Shown: positions 1-9,384, counted from the stretch's first letter. The stretch is 64,000 bases of DNA from Bacteriovoracaceae bacterium UBA3083 (GCA_002366565.1 DFBJ01000009.1:372001-436000); one strand, 5' to 3'. The notes: generated by a model not told the origin, from the sequence alone. Translations and numbers: made by a program.

Positions 1-882
1 CCTGTAGATGATACTTTTAATGGAGTTCTCGCAGCAGCTGCACACGATGAAAATGGAGAGGTCGTTGTTGAATTACATGAACTCTATATTTCATCATTCT
101 CTTTAGTTCCAAGGTCTAATATTCGTTTAGGACAATTTTTTATTCCTATAGGAAGACTTGGAAGATCTCATCAGCATGATTGGGTTTTCACTAGGGCCCC
201 AAAGTTCTATAGAAGCTTTTTTGGTGATGAAGGAATTATTGATACAGGGCTAGAGTATAGCTATATGCTACCTACTGAGAGCATCTATAATTTAAGCTTT
301 GGAGTTACAAGTGGATATGTCTACGGACATGCTCATACAGAAGGAAGTAAACCAAAAGTTCCTACTCACTTTGCAAGATTCTCTAGGTTCTTTGAACTCT
401 CTACGACTAGTGGAGTAGACCTTGGACTAAGTTATCTTGGAAGAACGGACACACAGGAAAATGATCTAAAGCTCGTCGGTTTAGACTTTGTAGCAAAATG
501 GAGACAGGGGAGAATGACTAAGTATCTTCTTCAGTCAGAGCTTTGGTATAAGAACGAAACTAATAGCGCAAATGAATCTAGTGAACAAGTTGGAATGTAT
601 ATTCTTAATCAATTTGGAATGTCAGTTGAAAATAGTTTTGCTTTTAGATTAGATGCTTTCAAAGATCTTAGTAAGAGAAATGCTATAACAAATAGAATTT
701 CTAATAATATAAGTTATGGCGTCCTTGCTCAGCATACATTTACTTCAAGTGAGTTCTTAAAAATTAGATCAACTCTTGCCCATGAGTTTGATAGAGAAGA
801 GGGGATTACTACTGGAAAAGATACTCGTGCAACATTGCAGTTTGTCTTTATCTTAGGTAGCCATCCCGCTCATGATTTCTAA
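1..882 (+). CDS. Outer-membrane beta-barrel (porin-like) protein, 5' end missing
   Basis: The reading frame is already open at base 1, so the gene starts upstream of the window; an internal ATG at 265 is not a convincing start because coding continues unbroken before it. The visible 293 residues alternate hydrophobic and polar residues in short strands and contain a motif of the type LGQFFIPIGRLG, aromatic girdle residues, and a C-terminal Phe (last residues AHDF), as expected for a barrel recognised by the BAM machinery. No peptide signature of a specific porin family was recognised. The stop codon overlaps tail-to-tail with the stop of the next, minus-strand gene (shared CTAA at 879-882). 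Substrate unknown. Confidence 0.6.
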   Translation, partial: PVDDTFNGVLAAAAHDENGEVVVELHELYISSFSLVPRSNIRLGQFFIPIGRLGRSHQHDWVFTRAPKFYRSFFGDEGIIDTGLEYSYMLPTESIYNLSFGVTSGYVYGHAHTEGSKPKVPTHFARFSRFFELSTTSGVDLGLSYLGRTDTQENDLKLVGLDFVAKWRQGRMTKYLLQSELWYKNETNSANESSEQVGMYILNQFGMSVENSFAFRLDAFKDLSKRNAITNRISNNISYGVLAQHTFTSSEFLKIRSTLAHEFDREEGITTGKDTRATLQFVFILGSHPAHDF

Positions 883-1922
883 GAAAAGCCTTTTAGTAAG
901 CTCACCACATTCTTTCCAAGGTCTTTTGTGAAGTAGCCACCTTCTTGGAGAATAACTGTAGGGATATCTAGAGAGGAAATAAGTTTACCAATCCTCTCAT
1001 AATCCTTTGTTTCAAGAGAGAAATTTCCAACAGGATCAAGTTTATAAGTATCAAAACCTGCGGAGAGTACTAAGTAGTCTGCTTCAAATCTTTTGATGGC
1101 CGGAATAACTGTCTCTATTAAAGTCTTTCTATATTGAGCTATTTTCGTTTTCTCTGGGAGTATAACATTGAGGTTATATCCTTCTCCCTTTCCTGATCCA
1201 CTCTCTGAAGAAAATCCCCAGAAGAATGGGAAGTACTCTCTAGGATCTCCGTGAATTGAAATAGTAAAGACCTTATCATCTTTATAAAAGATATCCTGTG
1301 TTCCATTTCCGTGATGAAAATCAATATCAAGAATGACAACTCTTCCTTTTTTCTTAAGCATTTTTGCTACAATAGCTGCATTATTGAAGTAGCAGTATCC
1401 ACCATAGGTATCTTTACTTGCATGATGTCCTGGTGGTCTTGAAATAGCGTATGATACTTTGGACTTTCCCTTGTAGACAACTTCTCCAGCAGCATATGCA
1501 CTTGCTGAACTCCAGCTAGCAGCTGCCCAAGTTTTATTATTAAGAGGCGTCCCACTATCAAAGCAGTAGAATCCAGCATGTTTTATATTTGTAGGATCAG
1601 GATTAGCATTCTTTCTCTGTGGAAAGACGCTTGGGTAAAATGTTTCGCCATCAGGAAGGCCTGCAGCTGTGTTGTATAAAGTAACGAGTTCATAGCTATG
1701 ACAATCTCTTATATTTGATAGGGGGATTCTCTCTGGAGTATGTAGCTCAAAGAGTTCTTTTTCTGCTTTTACGGCCCTAAAGATAGACTCTGCTCTCTTA
1801 GTACTCTCTGGATGTTTTATTCTATTTCCGAGTGCCCATTCATACTTAGGATGAAACTCTAATTGTTTAGTGTGAAAGAAGACTGGAATTTTTGATTTAT
1901 TTTTCTTTTTTGTATTTTTCAT
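879..1922 (-). CDS. Histone-deacetylase-superfamily amidohydrolase, acetylpolyamine-deacetylase-like
   Basis: A 347-residue zinc hydrolase of the HDAC/AcuC/acetylpolyamine amidohydrolase superfamily. Visible motifs are the RPPGHHA segment with paired catalytic His at 166-167, the metal site DIDFHHGNG (ligands probably Asp201 and His203), a third ligand Asp291 in AGFDTYKLDP, and a late EGGY carrying the transition-state Tyr. The stretch SIHGDP..YPFF resembles acetylpolyamine amidohydrolases more than AcuC, so a small N-acetylated amine is the more likely substrate; this is inferred from resemblance. The N-terminus is very Lys-rich. It lies alone on the minus strand and overlaps the upstream barrel gene's stop by four bases. 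Confidence 0.85.
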   Translation of the reverse strand: MKNTKKKNKSKIPVFFHTKQLEFHPKYEWALGNRIKHPESTKRAESIFRAVKAEKELFELHTPERIPLSNIRDCHSYELVTLYNTAAGLPDGETFYPSVFPQRKNANPDPTNIKHAGFYCFDSGTPLNNKTWAAASWSSASAYAAGEVVYKGKSKVSYAISRPPGHHASKDTYGGYCYFNNAAIVAKMLKKKGRVVILDIDFHHGNGTQDIFYKDDKVFTISIHGDPREYFPFFWGFSSESGSGKGEGYNLNVILPEKTKIAQYRKTLIETVIPAIKRFEADYLVLSAGFDTYKLDPVGNFSLETKDYERIGKLISSLDIPTVILQEGGYFTKDLGKNVVSLLKGFS

Positions 1923-2041
1923 TCCCTTATCTTAACAGCTTTTGAAGAAGGGTAAAGGTGAGATAAACCTAATTCGAAACGGAACAATCATCCTATCTAA
2001 TATTTTGGAATTAGGTCTCAATATTGGATTCTAGTGACTCG

Positions 2042-2638
2042 TTATTTTCTCATATATACTCTGCAAACCGGAAACTCATTAGAGTATTCTTTTTTGCATA
2101 ACTTAAGAACTTGATCTTTATCGTAATCTTCATTTTCACAATTAGTATTAAATGTTTTTTTGAAATCTACTATCTTCTCTTTTATTTCTTCTATTTCTTT
2201 TTTGTAAGCTTTAGCTTCTAAACTTGCTATTGCTCCTTCTCTTAGTGCTTCTCGAAATTTCCTTTCGTGTATCCTCATAGAATTGCAGTCCTTTCCGAAG
2301 AGTTCACAATCTTGCTTTCTACTTAGTGCTCTTTCTATTGATAAATCTGCTTCTCTATTATAATCCTCAAACTCACCTTTATGGAAGTTCACCATTGATT
2401 GAGCTATCCTGATATCTCTTTCCATAAATTCTACTTTATCTATATTTTCTAGGCAGGCTACAATGTCAGAATCAGTATATGCCTTCTTTACTGAACTAGT
2501 AACTTTTTGAAGGATTTGGATATCGCCTTTTATTTTTGTCGATAGGGTAGGATCTATCTCTCCCTGGCATGTTGCTGAAAGTGTCGAAAAACTAAACAGA
2601 GTGTAAAAAATAGTCAATTTAAGTATCTGTAATTTCAT
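2042..2638 (-). CDS. Exported protein of unknown function, Cys-rich
   Basis: A 198-residue protein with a clear Sec signal peptide (hydrophobic run at residues 5-20, probable cleavage after SATC or just before CQGEID). The mature part is charged and mostly helical (Glu/Lys-rich) and has about seven Cys, spaced as if forming disulfides in the periplasm. The start has a good ribosome binding site (AAGGG six bases upstream of the ATG at 2638). I do not recognise a family. It is divergent from the next exported protein gene at 2773 and separated from it by about 135 bases. Confidence 0.6.
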   Translation of the reverse strand: MKLQILKLTIFYTLFSFSTLSATCQGEIDPTLSTKIKGDIQILQKVTSSVKKAYTDSDIVACLENIDKVEFMERDIRIAQSMVNFHKGEFEDYNREADLSIERALSRKQDCELFGKDCNSMRIHERKFREALREGAIASLEAKAYKKEIEEIKEKIVDFKKTFNTNCENEDYDKDQVLKLCKKEYSNEFPVCRVYMRK

Positions 2639-2772
2639 CTCTAACCCTTATCTAATTTATTTATACAAGTATTTAAAGCAAGACTTATGCCAGGCTAGAG
2701 CTATGCTCTGATATAATTGCTAGGACTAAGAATATACCTAAGATTAAGTACATGAGATTACGATAGGCTATT

Positions 2773-3312
2773 ATGAGAGTTTTTATTTCAATTCTATTAT
2801 TTCAATTTTCACTTATTTCTTTATCAAAAGATATTGAACCCAATACATTGACTATTAACTCTTCGGCTACTGAGGGGAAGTCTTATAAGATTAAAGAAAT
2901 AACACATACAAGTTTAGCACCGAAGCCAGGTAGTATTATTACTATCGAAACGGATAGTGATGTGAAGTGTGTAATACCTTTAGAAAAGGTAATAGAAGTT
3001 CCTGTTGCTAGAGATCAGACCTGTGCAGGTTGCAGAGAGAAACACGATAAATTAGAAAGCCACTATGCTCAAATGTTCTTAAATAGTGCAGACCCTATGA
3101 TTGAGTGTGATGTCACTGATGGTGAAACAGTAGGGTTTCACTTTATTGGTGCGACTACAATAGATGATAAGTCTATGTTTACTTCTTATGGAATGATTTT
3201 TGATGTCGCTGTTTTTTCTGAGGGCCCTTTCTTTAAACCTGAAGAAGAACCAAATGCTTTTGAAGAAATAATGAACGATGCTTCAGATATTCTTTTGAGA
3301 TTCATGTTCTAG
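2773..3312 (+). CDS. Exported protein of unknown function with a CAGC motif
   Basis: A 179-residue protein beginning with a signal peptide (MRVFISILLFQFSLISLS-KD). The mature region is predicted mostly beta, acidic toward the C-terminus, and carries a CxxC (CAGC, about residue 79-82) plus single Cys on each side, suggesting disulfides or metal binding. No family recognised. Codon use and composition match the neighbours. It ends shortly before katG, with about 130 bases between the two genes, so it is probably transcribed separately. Confidence 0.55.
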   Translation: MRVFISILLFQFSLISLSKDIEPNTLTINSSATEGKSYKIKEITHTSLAPKPGSIITIETDSDVKCVIPLEKVIEVPVARDQTCAGCREKHDKLESHYAQMFLNSADPMIECDVTDGETVGFHFIGATTIDDKSMFTSYGMIFDVAVFSEGPFFKPEEEPNAFEEIMNDASDILLRFMF

Positions 3313-3442
3313 TATTACCAAAGTAAAATTCTCAATTTCACTCAATGCTTGTGTTTAAATTTCCTCTATACTAATTATTTAGCGCTGGTCATTGTTTAAT
3401 GTCATAATTGCTCCTGGAATTAAATTATTTATGGAGGAAGCT

Positions 3443-5575
3443 ATGAGCAAAAATAATAATCGTGGGACTACTAATCAAGATTGGTGGCCTAATCAACTTA
3501 ATCTAAATATTTTAAGACAACATTCTGAAAAATCTAATCCACTTGGAAAAGACTTTAAGTACTCTGAAGAGTTTAAAAAGGTCGACCTAGATACTCTTAA
3601 AAAAGATCTTATTACTTTAATGAAAACATCTCAGGACTGGTGGCCAGCGGACTATGGTCACTATGGTCCATTATTTATCCGTATGGCCTGGCATAGTGCT
3701 GGTACATATAGAACATCAGATGGAAGAGGTGGAGCAGGAAGTGGAAGTCAGAGATTTGCTCCACTGAATAGCTGGCCTGACAATGGAAACCTAGATAAGG
3801 CGAGACGCCTTCTTTGGCCTATTAAACAAAAGTATGGACAGAAAGTTTCTTGGGCCGACCTAATGGTCTTAGCTGGAAACTGTGCCTTAGAGTCAATGGG
3901 ATTTAAGACTTGTGGCTTTGCTGGTGGACGTGAAGATGTTTGGCAACCAGAAGAAGATATTTACTGGGGTGCTGAATCAGAGTGGCTTACTGATAAACGC
4001 TATAGTGGTGAACGTGATTTAGAAAACCCTCTTGCCGCTGTTGAGATGGGACTAATCTATGTAAACCCAGAAGGACCAAACGGTGAGCCTGTTCCTGTTG
4101 CTTCAGCAAAAGATATAAGAGAGACATTTGCAAGAATGGCGATGAATGATGAAGAGACTGTTGCTCTGGTTGCTGGAGGTCATACTTTTGGTAAGGCACA
4201 CGGAGCAGGGGACGCTAAGCATTTAGGAGCGGAACCAGAAGGAGCTCCAATAGAAGAAATGGGTCTTGGTTGGAAGAATTCTTTTAACTCTGGAAAAGGT
4301 GGAGATACTATAACAAGTGGAATCGAAGGAGCTTGGAAGCCTAACCCTACTAAGTGGGACAACGGGTATCTTAAAATTCTTTTAAAATATGATTGGGAGC
4401 TTATTAAGAGTCCTGCTGGAGCACATCAGTGGAGAGCAAAAGATGTTGAAGATGAGGATATGATTGTAGATGCTCATGATCCATCTAAAAAGCATGCGCC
4501 AATGATGACAACGGCTGACTTAGCTTTAAAGTTTGATCCTGCTTATGCAAAAATTGCTAAGAGATATTATGAAAACCCAAAGGAATTTGCCTCTGAGTTT
4601 GCTAAAGCGTGGTTTAAGCTAACTCATAGAGATATGGGACCAAAGGCGAGATACCTTGGTAAAGAAGTTCCTACTGAAGATCTTATTTGGCAGGATCCTA
4701 TTCCTAGTTCAACAGGTACTTTAATAAGTGATAAAGACATTGAAGAACTTAAAACTCAAATACTTTCCTTAGGACTTTCTATCTCGGAATTAGTTTCTAC
4801 TGCTTGGGCATCAGCTTCAACGTTTCGTGGTTCTGATATGAGAGGTGGAGCAAACGGGGCTAGAGTTAGACTTGCTCCTCAAAAAGATTGGGCAGTAAAT
4901 AATCCAACTCAATTGGCAAAGGTTCTTGGTGAGCTTGAAAGTATTCAAAAGAAATTTACTAAAGAGGTATCCCTGGCTGACATCATTGTTCTTGCGGGAT
5001 GTGCTGGTATAGAAAAAGCAGCTAAAGATGCTGGACATAGTATTAAGGTTCCTTTTAAGGCCGGCAGAATGGATGCGACTAAAGAACAAACTGATGTAGA
5101 GTCATTCGCCTTTTTAGAGCCTCAAGCTGATGGCTTTAGAAATTATATAAAAGAGAGTCTTACTATTCCCGCTGAACATATGCTTGTTGATAAAGCACAG
5201 CTATTAAACTTAACAGCTTCTGAGATGACAGTCTTAGTTGGTGGAATGCGTGTTCTAAATACTAATTTTGATAATTCTACAAATGGTGTTTTGACAAATA
5301 CTCCAGGAAAGTTAACGAATTGTTTCTTTAAAAATATCTTAGATATGGGAACAAAGTGGAAGGCTATATCAGAAGGCAGTGAAATCTTTGAAGGGTATGA
5401 GAGAGACAGTAGTAAGTTAATCTGGAAGGCGACAAGAGTAGATTTAATATTTGGATCAAACTCTGAGCTTAGAGCTATAGCTGAAGTTTATGCATCGTCT
5501 GATTCTGACGAGAGATTCATAAATGACTTTGTTTCTGCATGGGATAAAGTTATGAATTTAGACCGTTTTGAATAG
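3443..5575 (+). CDS. katG: Catalase-peroxidase KatG
   Basis: A haem enzyme that destroys hydrogen peroxide by catalase and peroxidase reactions. The 710-residue product has the usual two-domain length. The distal haem site is visible as FIRMAWHSAGTYR (Arg80, Trp83, His84), the proximal His lies in VAGGHTFGKAHG, and the Tyr (GLIYVNPEGPNG) and Met (ARMAMNDEE) needed for the Met-Tyr-Trp adduct are in place; the second, degenerate peroxidase domain follows. The start at 3443 is chosen over an upstream in-frame TTG because GGAGGAAG lies just before this ATG and the protein then begins MSKNNN, aligning with known KatG starts. Monocistronic, with a terminator at 5592. Confidence 0.97.
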   Translation: MSKNNNRGTTNQDWWPNQLNLNILRQHSEKSNPLGKDFKYSEEFKKVDLDTLKKDLITLMKTSQDWWPADYGHYGPLFIRMAWHSAGTYRTSDGRGGAGSGSQRFAPLNSWPDNGNLDKARRLLWPIKQKYGQKVSWADLMVLAGNCALESMGFKTCGFAGGREDVWQPEEDIYWGAESEWLTDKRYSGERDLENPLAAVEMGLIYVNPEGPNGEPVPVASAKDIRETFARMAMNDEETVALVAGGHTFGKAHGAGDAKHLGAEPEGAPIEEMGLGWKNSFNSGKGGDTITSGIEGAWKPNPTKWDNGYLKILLKYDWELIKSPAGAHQWRAKDVEDEDMIVDAHDPSKKHAPMMTTADLALKFDPAYAKIAKRYYENPKEFASEFAKAWFKLTHRDMGPKARYLGKEVPTEDLIWQDPIPSSTGTLISDKDIEELKTQILSLGLSISELVSTAWASASTFRGSDMRGGANGARVRLAPQKDWAVNNPTQLAKVLGELESIQKKFTKEVSLADIIVLAGCAGIEKAAKDAGHSIKVPFKAGRMDATKEQTDVESFAFLEPQADGFRNYIKESLTIPAEHMLVDKAQLLNLTASEMTVLVGGMRVLNTNFDNSTNGVLTNTPGKLTNCFFKNILDMGTKWKAISEGSEIFEGYERDSSKLIWKATRVDLIFGSNSELRAIAEVYASSDSDERFINDFVSAWDKVMNLDRFE

Positions 5576-5591
5576 GGTCAATTAACCATTA

Positions 5592-5621
5592 AAGAGTAGG
5601 GGTTTCAATGCCCTTACTCTT
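5592..5621 (+). terminator. Hairpin terminator after katG
   Basis: Inverted repeat AAGAGTA-GGG with CCC-T-TACTCTT around a seven-base loop, starting 16 bases after the katG stop and followed by a pyrimidine-rich stretch. Confidence 0.7.
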
Positions 5622-5778
5622 CTATTTCCCCACCTATATATGAGAATTCTAAGTTATAGCTTTGTCTAAGGTTCAGTTAGGAGAAACCTACTTGTTTTAA
5701 GGTAACTAAGTAGTTAAGATTAGTCATTAATAACCATTCTCCTCTTAAGCTATTAGCTTATTTATCCGATAAAAACCT

Positions 5779-7101
5779 ATGCTTAAATCTAAATTTTTAA
5801 ATGTCTTGTTACTTCTTTCCATCTCTAGCTGCCTATATAGTTGTGATAAAACTAAGGCCGTGGCGACTACTCCAGCACTGACTCCTTTGAGACCAATCTC
5901 TAAGGTTCGCATTGTTGAAAAAGGTGAAGTTAAGAGAGGACAAGGTCTTTATAAAGCACTTAAGAATGTATCGATTGATAGTGATCAGGCATTAATTCTT
6001 ATCAATAAATTACAAGATGAAATTGAGTTTTCAAAACTTAAAGTAGGCGATCAATTAACAGCAACTTTTGATGAAAATAAGAGGCTAGTTAACTTTACTT
6101 TTTCTCAAAATGAAGTTGAAACACATGTTGTTTCTTTGAATGAAGAAAGTGGAGAGTGGGACTATTCTTTAAATGTCCTAGATACATATTGGCAGCCAAG
6201 AATGTTAGAAGGAGAGCTTAGGTCTGGATCAAATCTAGAGCAAGATCTTATTGCTGACGGACTTGATCGAGGAACTGTTAATGAAATTGTAAATGTTCTT
6301 CTTTGCAAAGTTAATTTTAGAATGAATGCAAGAGAGGGTGATAAATACAAAGTTCTCTTAAGCGAAAGAAAGCATAAAGATAAGACAGTGGGGACTAAGG
6401 TTCTCTTTACATCTTACAGTGGTAAAAGAGCTGGAACACATGAGGCCTTCTATTATGAAGATGAAGAGAAGAGTTCAACTTATTCTGCTCACTACACTGA
6501 AAATGGACAAGCTTTAATTAATTCTGGATTAAGATATCCTCTCTCACGTCTACATGTTCGATCTACTTATGGGTGGAGAAGACATCCTGTTACAGGAAGA
6601 CGTACAATGCACAGAGGAGTAGATCTAAGAGGAAGAACTGGAACTAAAGTTCATGCCGTAGCATCCGGAAAAGTCGTTGTTTCAACTTATAATAAGTATT
6701 CAGGAAATAAAGTCGCTATTAAACATAGAGATGGTTCTACTTCATTCTATTATCACCTTTCTAAGCGTGGTGTGAAAGTAGGAGACTGGGTGAGATCACA
6801 CCAAGTTATTGGTAGAGTAGGCGCTACAGGAAGAGTTACTGGTCCACATCTTCACTTTGGGTTTAAAAAGCCTAATGGAAGGTGGATGAATCCTCTAAAC
6901 AAGAGAATGATTGCAACTCCAAAGCTTACTGGAGATAAATTTGTAAAACTTAAGAATCAAATAAGTATGATCAAAGGAACAATTGCTGATCTCTATGTTA
7001 GTAAGAATTCTAAGTATCTAGTGGCCAATTTAGACAATGTTAGAAGAAGGCCAAGTACTGTTGATGAGATTAGCTCTTTTGCCTCAATCTTTGAGGAATA
7101 A
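5779..7101 (+). CDS. M23-family (LytM) peptidase lipoprotein
   Basis: A 440-residue cell-wall endopeptidase candidate. The N-terminus is a lipoprotein signal with ISSC at Cys18 (a second Cys at 22), so it is probably lipid-anchored in the envelope. Residues of roughly 45-230 form an OapA/LysM-like N-terminal region resembling the NlpD/MepM type. The M23 zinc site is complete: HRGVDL supplies HxxxD and the later GPHLHFG supplies HxH, with the intervening YYHLS motif. This predicts cleavage of peptide cross-links in peptidoglycan. A C-terminal tail of about 70 residues follows the catalytic domain. No clear ribosome binding site precedes the ATG; the context gives no operon partner. Confidence 0.9.
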   Translation: MLKSKFLNVLLLLSISSCLYSCDKTKAVATTPALTPLRPISKVRIVEKGEVKRGQGLYKALKNVSIDSDQALILINKLQDEIEFSKLKVGDQLTATFDENKRLVNFTFSQNEVETHVVSLNEESGEWDYSLNVLDTYWQPRMLEGELRSGSNLEQDLIADGLDRGTVNEIVNVLLCKVNFRMNAREGDKYKVLLSERKHKDKTVGTKVLFTSYSGKRAGTHEAFYYEDEEKSSTYSAHYTENGQALINSGLRYPLSRLHVRSTYGWRRHPVTGRRTMHRGVDLRGRTGTKVHAVASGKVVVSTYNKYSGNKVAIKHRDGSTSFYYHLSKRGVKVGDWVRSHQVIGRVGATGRVTGPHLHFGFKKPNGRWMNPLNKRMIATPKLTGDKFVKLKNQISMIKGTIADLYVSKNSKYLVANLDNVRRRPSTVDEISSFASIFEE

Positions 7102-7136
7102 AAATAGATCAAAATATTCAAAGTTCTTTTTATAAA

Positions 7137-7185
7137 TCCAGGAAATAGTATGAAGAGAGAGATGTTTTCATACTTATCTCCTGGA
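7137..7185. terminator. Bidirectional hairpin between convergent genes
   Basis: TCCAGGA at 7137-7143 pairs with TCCTGGA at 7179-7185, and the inner AGTATGAA pairs with TTCATACT. It lies between the M23 peptidase stop and the stop of the convergent AhpD-like gene. Confidence 0.65.
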
Positions 7186-7197
7186 ATCTAATATCTT

Positions 7198-7749
7198 CTA
7201 TTTCTTATGCCATTCAAACTTTTGAAAAGGTTGATCGATAGGCGTCTTAGCTAAGTGATTTGTATAGTTAGACATGATTTTCTGAGAGTATCCTAAAATA
7301 ACATCTAGTATATTTTGTTTTGTAAAACCAGCATTTAGAAATGCTTGAACTTTATTATCATCAACATTCCCACGGTCTCTAACGATACTTAATGTAAAGT
7401 CTCTTAGAACTTCTAGCTTCTCACTTGGAAGTGGTGTCTCATCACGAAGAGCATCTGTAATTGCATCATCTACTCCCATACTTTTTGCGATACCTGTATG
7501 TGCTGGAACACAGTAGTGACATTCGTTTTCTACGTTAATAGTTTGCCATACAACAGTGAGTTCATCTTTATCAAAGCTAGAGCTTGCAAATAACCCATGA
7601 AGTACTTGATAGGCCTCAAGAAGAGCTGGAGATTCGGCCATAACTGCATGGAGTCCTGGCAGCATCCCAAAAGCGGCTTGAGATTTTTCTAAAAGTGGTT
7701 TTCCTGCTTCAGGTGCAGATTCAATTGTGTGTAAAGTAAAGTCTGTCAT
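7198..7749 (-). CDS. Carboxymuconolactone-decarboxylase-family / AhpD-like peroxidase
   Basis: A 183-residue all-helical protein of the AhpD/CMD superfamily. The redox motif is visible as ENECHYCVPAH: Glu, then Cys-x-x-Cys, then His three residues later, as in AhpD-type alkylhydroperoxidases that accept electrons from lipoyl or thiol donors. A role in peroxide or electrophile reduction is inferred from this motif. It has a strong ribosome binding site (AAAGGA, seven bases from the ATG at 7749) and is divergent from a TetR-yghU operon; a candidate TTGTAC -35 and AATACT -10 for this gene overlap the TetR-type operator at 7799-7814, so co-regulation with yghU is likely. Confidence 0.85.
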   Translation of the reverse strand: MTDFTLHTIESAPEAGKPLLEKSQAAFGMLPGLHAVMAESPALLEAYQVLHGLFASSSFDKDELTVVWQTINVENECHYCVPAHTGIAKSMGVDDAITDALRDETPLPSEKLEVLRDFTLSIVRDRGNVDDNKVQAFLNAGFTKQNILDVILGYSQKIMSNYTNHLAKTPIDQPFQKFEWHKK

Positions 7750-7786
7750 AGTAATTCCTTTATTAAGTTACTGAAATTATATAGTC

Positions 7787-7849
7787 AGTATTATTTAATG
7801 TACTAATTGGTACAATATGGTTGTCTTTTAATGTACCGGATAGTACAAT
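7787..7849. promoter_or_regulatory. Divergent promoters with two matching TetR-type operators
   Basis: Two 16-base dyads of the same form, TGTAC-N6-GTACA, lie at 7799-7814 and 7832-7847, centres 33 bases apart. The minus promoter reads TTGTAC (7810-7815 complement), 17 bases, AATACT (7787-7792 complement). The plus promoter reads TTGTCT (7821-7826), 17 bases, TACAAT (7844-7849). Each dyad therefore sits in one promoter's spacer and hexamers, the arrangement expected of a repressor controlling both its own operon and the divergent AhpD-like gene. The dyads are seen; the repressor assignment is inferred. Confidence 0.75.
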
Positions 7850-7880
7850 TTAGTCAAGACATTTTTTTAAGGAACTGATT

Positions 7881-8474
7881 ATGGGTAAGAAAAGACAATT
7901 TAACGAAGAGGTAGTTCTAGACCAACTCTCATCTCACTTTTGGAAGCATGGATTTTCTGCCACTAAAGTCGATCAACTTTCTGAGGTTACGGGACTGACA
8001 AAAACAAGTCTCTACAATGCCTTTGGAAATAAAGAGGCCCTGTTCTTAAGTGCTATAAACTTCTATGTTGATAAATCTTTAGAAGAGATGAGTGGATACT
8101 TAAATACAAGTAATAGCTTATCTACAAATTTAGAAAAACTCTTAACTGATACATTTATAACTGCTGACAAGAAGAGTCTAAGCTGCGGTTGCTTTCTAAC
8201 TAATTCAATCGTTGAATTAAATGCAAATGAACTTGAACTACATAGTGAAGTTACGGCCCTTTGTGACAAGGTTAGAAAGGTTAAATTAAAGTTTTTCTCT
8301 TACTATGTTGATAATGGAAAAATTGAAGAGGATTACTCTGCAGAAGAGTTAACTAATTACTTCATGACATTTTTTCAAGGATTAAGAGTTCAGTCACGAA
8401 ATAGTGAAGAGTCTAATAAACTACAAAAACCTATAAATATATTTTTAAAATTTATAAGATCAATTGAAAAATAA
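7881..8474 (+). CDS. TetR-family repressor, probably thiol- or electrophile-responsive
   Basis: A 197-residue regulator with an N-terminal helix-turn-helix (TKVDQLSEVTGLTKTSLYNAFGNKEALF) typical of the TetR/AcrR family. In the ligand domain, Cys102 and Cys104 (SCGCFLTNSIVEL) fall where the NemR-like subgroup carries its reactive Cys, which fits control of an AhpD-like peroxidase and a YghU-like glutathione enzyme on either side. The ribosome binding site AAGGAA precedes the ATG. It is the first gene of an operon with yghU, 13 bases downstream, and probably binds the two dyads at 7799 and 7832. The inducer is not known. Confidence 0.88.
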   Translation: MGKKRQFNEEVVLDQLSSHFWKHGFSATKVDQLSEVTGLTKTSLYNAFGNKEALFLSAINFYVDKSLEEMSGYLNTSNSLSTNLEKLLTDTFITADKKSLSCGCFLTNSIVELNANELELHSEVTALCDKVRKVKLKFFSYYVDNGKIEEDYSAEELTNYFMTFFQGLRVQSRNSEESNKLQKPINIFLKFIRSIEK

Positions 8475-8487
8475 TAGGAGCTAATTT

Positions 8488-9342
8488 ATGAGCGAACAAT
8501 ATGTACCACCAAAAGTTTGGACTTTTAATGAAGAGAACGGCGGAAAGTTTTCAAATATAAATAAACCTACATCTGGATCAAGAGAAGAGAAGAAGTTACC
8601 TGAAGGTAAGCACCCTTTTCAACTATACTCTCTGGGAACACCAAATGGTGTTAAAGTTACGATTATGTTTGAAGAGCTCTTAGAGCTTGGTATTTCAGAA
8701 GCTGAGTACGATGCATTTATTATCAATATTGGAGAAGGAGATCAGTTTACAAGTGGTTTCGTTGAGATAAATCCTAATTCTAAAATTCCTGCATTAGTTG
8801 ATAAGAATAATGGAAATCCTATTTCTGTTTTTGAGTCGGCATCAATACTTTTATACCTTGCTGAAAAATTTGATCGTTTTATTCCTAAAGATATAGAGAG
8901 TAAAACAAAGATGATGAATTGGCTCTTCTGGCAAGTAGGTAGTGCTCCTTACTTAGGTGGAGGATTTGGTCACTTCTACGCTTATGCACCAGAAAAATTT
9001 AAATATCCATTAGACCGCTTTACAATGGAGACTAAGAGACAGTTAGATGTTTTAGATAAACATTTAGAGAAGAATAAGTTTATCGCTGGAGAAGAGTATA
9101 CAATCGCTGATATGGCCATCTTTCCTTGGTATGGATTGCTTGCTAAAGGTACTCTTTATGATGCTGCTGAATTTCTATCTGTTCATGAGTACAAAAACGT
9201 TATTAGATGGGCAGATGAGCTTTTAAGCAGGAAAGCAGTGCTTAAAGGACGTCTTGTTAACCGCTCATGGGGTGATGAAGATCAGCAAGTTCCAGAGAGG
9301 CATAGTAGCTCTGACTTTGATGGAATTAGATTAGACTTCTAG
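8488..9342 (+). CDS. yghU: Glutathione S-transferase-like disulfide-bond oxidoreductase YghU
   Basis: A 284-residue GST-fold protein matching the E. coli YghU pattern throughout: the long N-terminal extension before the thioredoxin fold (PPKVWTFNEENGGKF), KHPFQLYSLGTPNGVKV around the glutathione site, the NPNSKIPALVD cis-Pro segment, FESASILLYLAEKF, and TIADMAIFPW in the helical domain. The family reduces disulfides and organic peroxides with two bound glutathiones. It follows the TetR gene by 13 bases with an AGGAG site, so its expression is expected to be relieved when that repressor is inactivated. Confidence 0.93.
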   Translation: MSEQYVPPKVWTFNEENGGKFSNINKPTSGSREEKKLPEGKHPFQLYSLGTPNGVKVTIMFEELLELGISEAEYDAFIINIGEGDQFTSGFVEINPNSKIPALVDKNNGNPISVFESASILLYLAEKFDRFIPKDIESKTKMMNWLFWQVGSAPYLGGGFGHFYAYAPEKFKYPLDRFTMETKRQLDVLDKHLEKNKFIAGEEYTIADMAIFPWYGLLAKGTLYDAAEFLSVHEYKNVIRWADELLSRKAVLKGRLVNRSWGDEDQQVPERHSSSDFDGIRLDF

Positions 9343-9384
9343 TGATTAATTGAAAGGCATTTGTATTTAATGTAGAATTAACCT

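Noticed and set aside
3392..3442. Upstream TTG start for katG
   Set aside because: GGAGGAAG immediately precedes the ATG at 3443 and the added 17 residues do not fit KatG N-termini.
4817..5089. Minus-strand frame inside katG
   Set aside because: It is the complement of conserved katG codons with no independent start signal.
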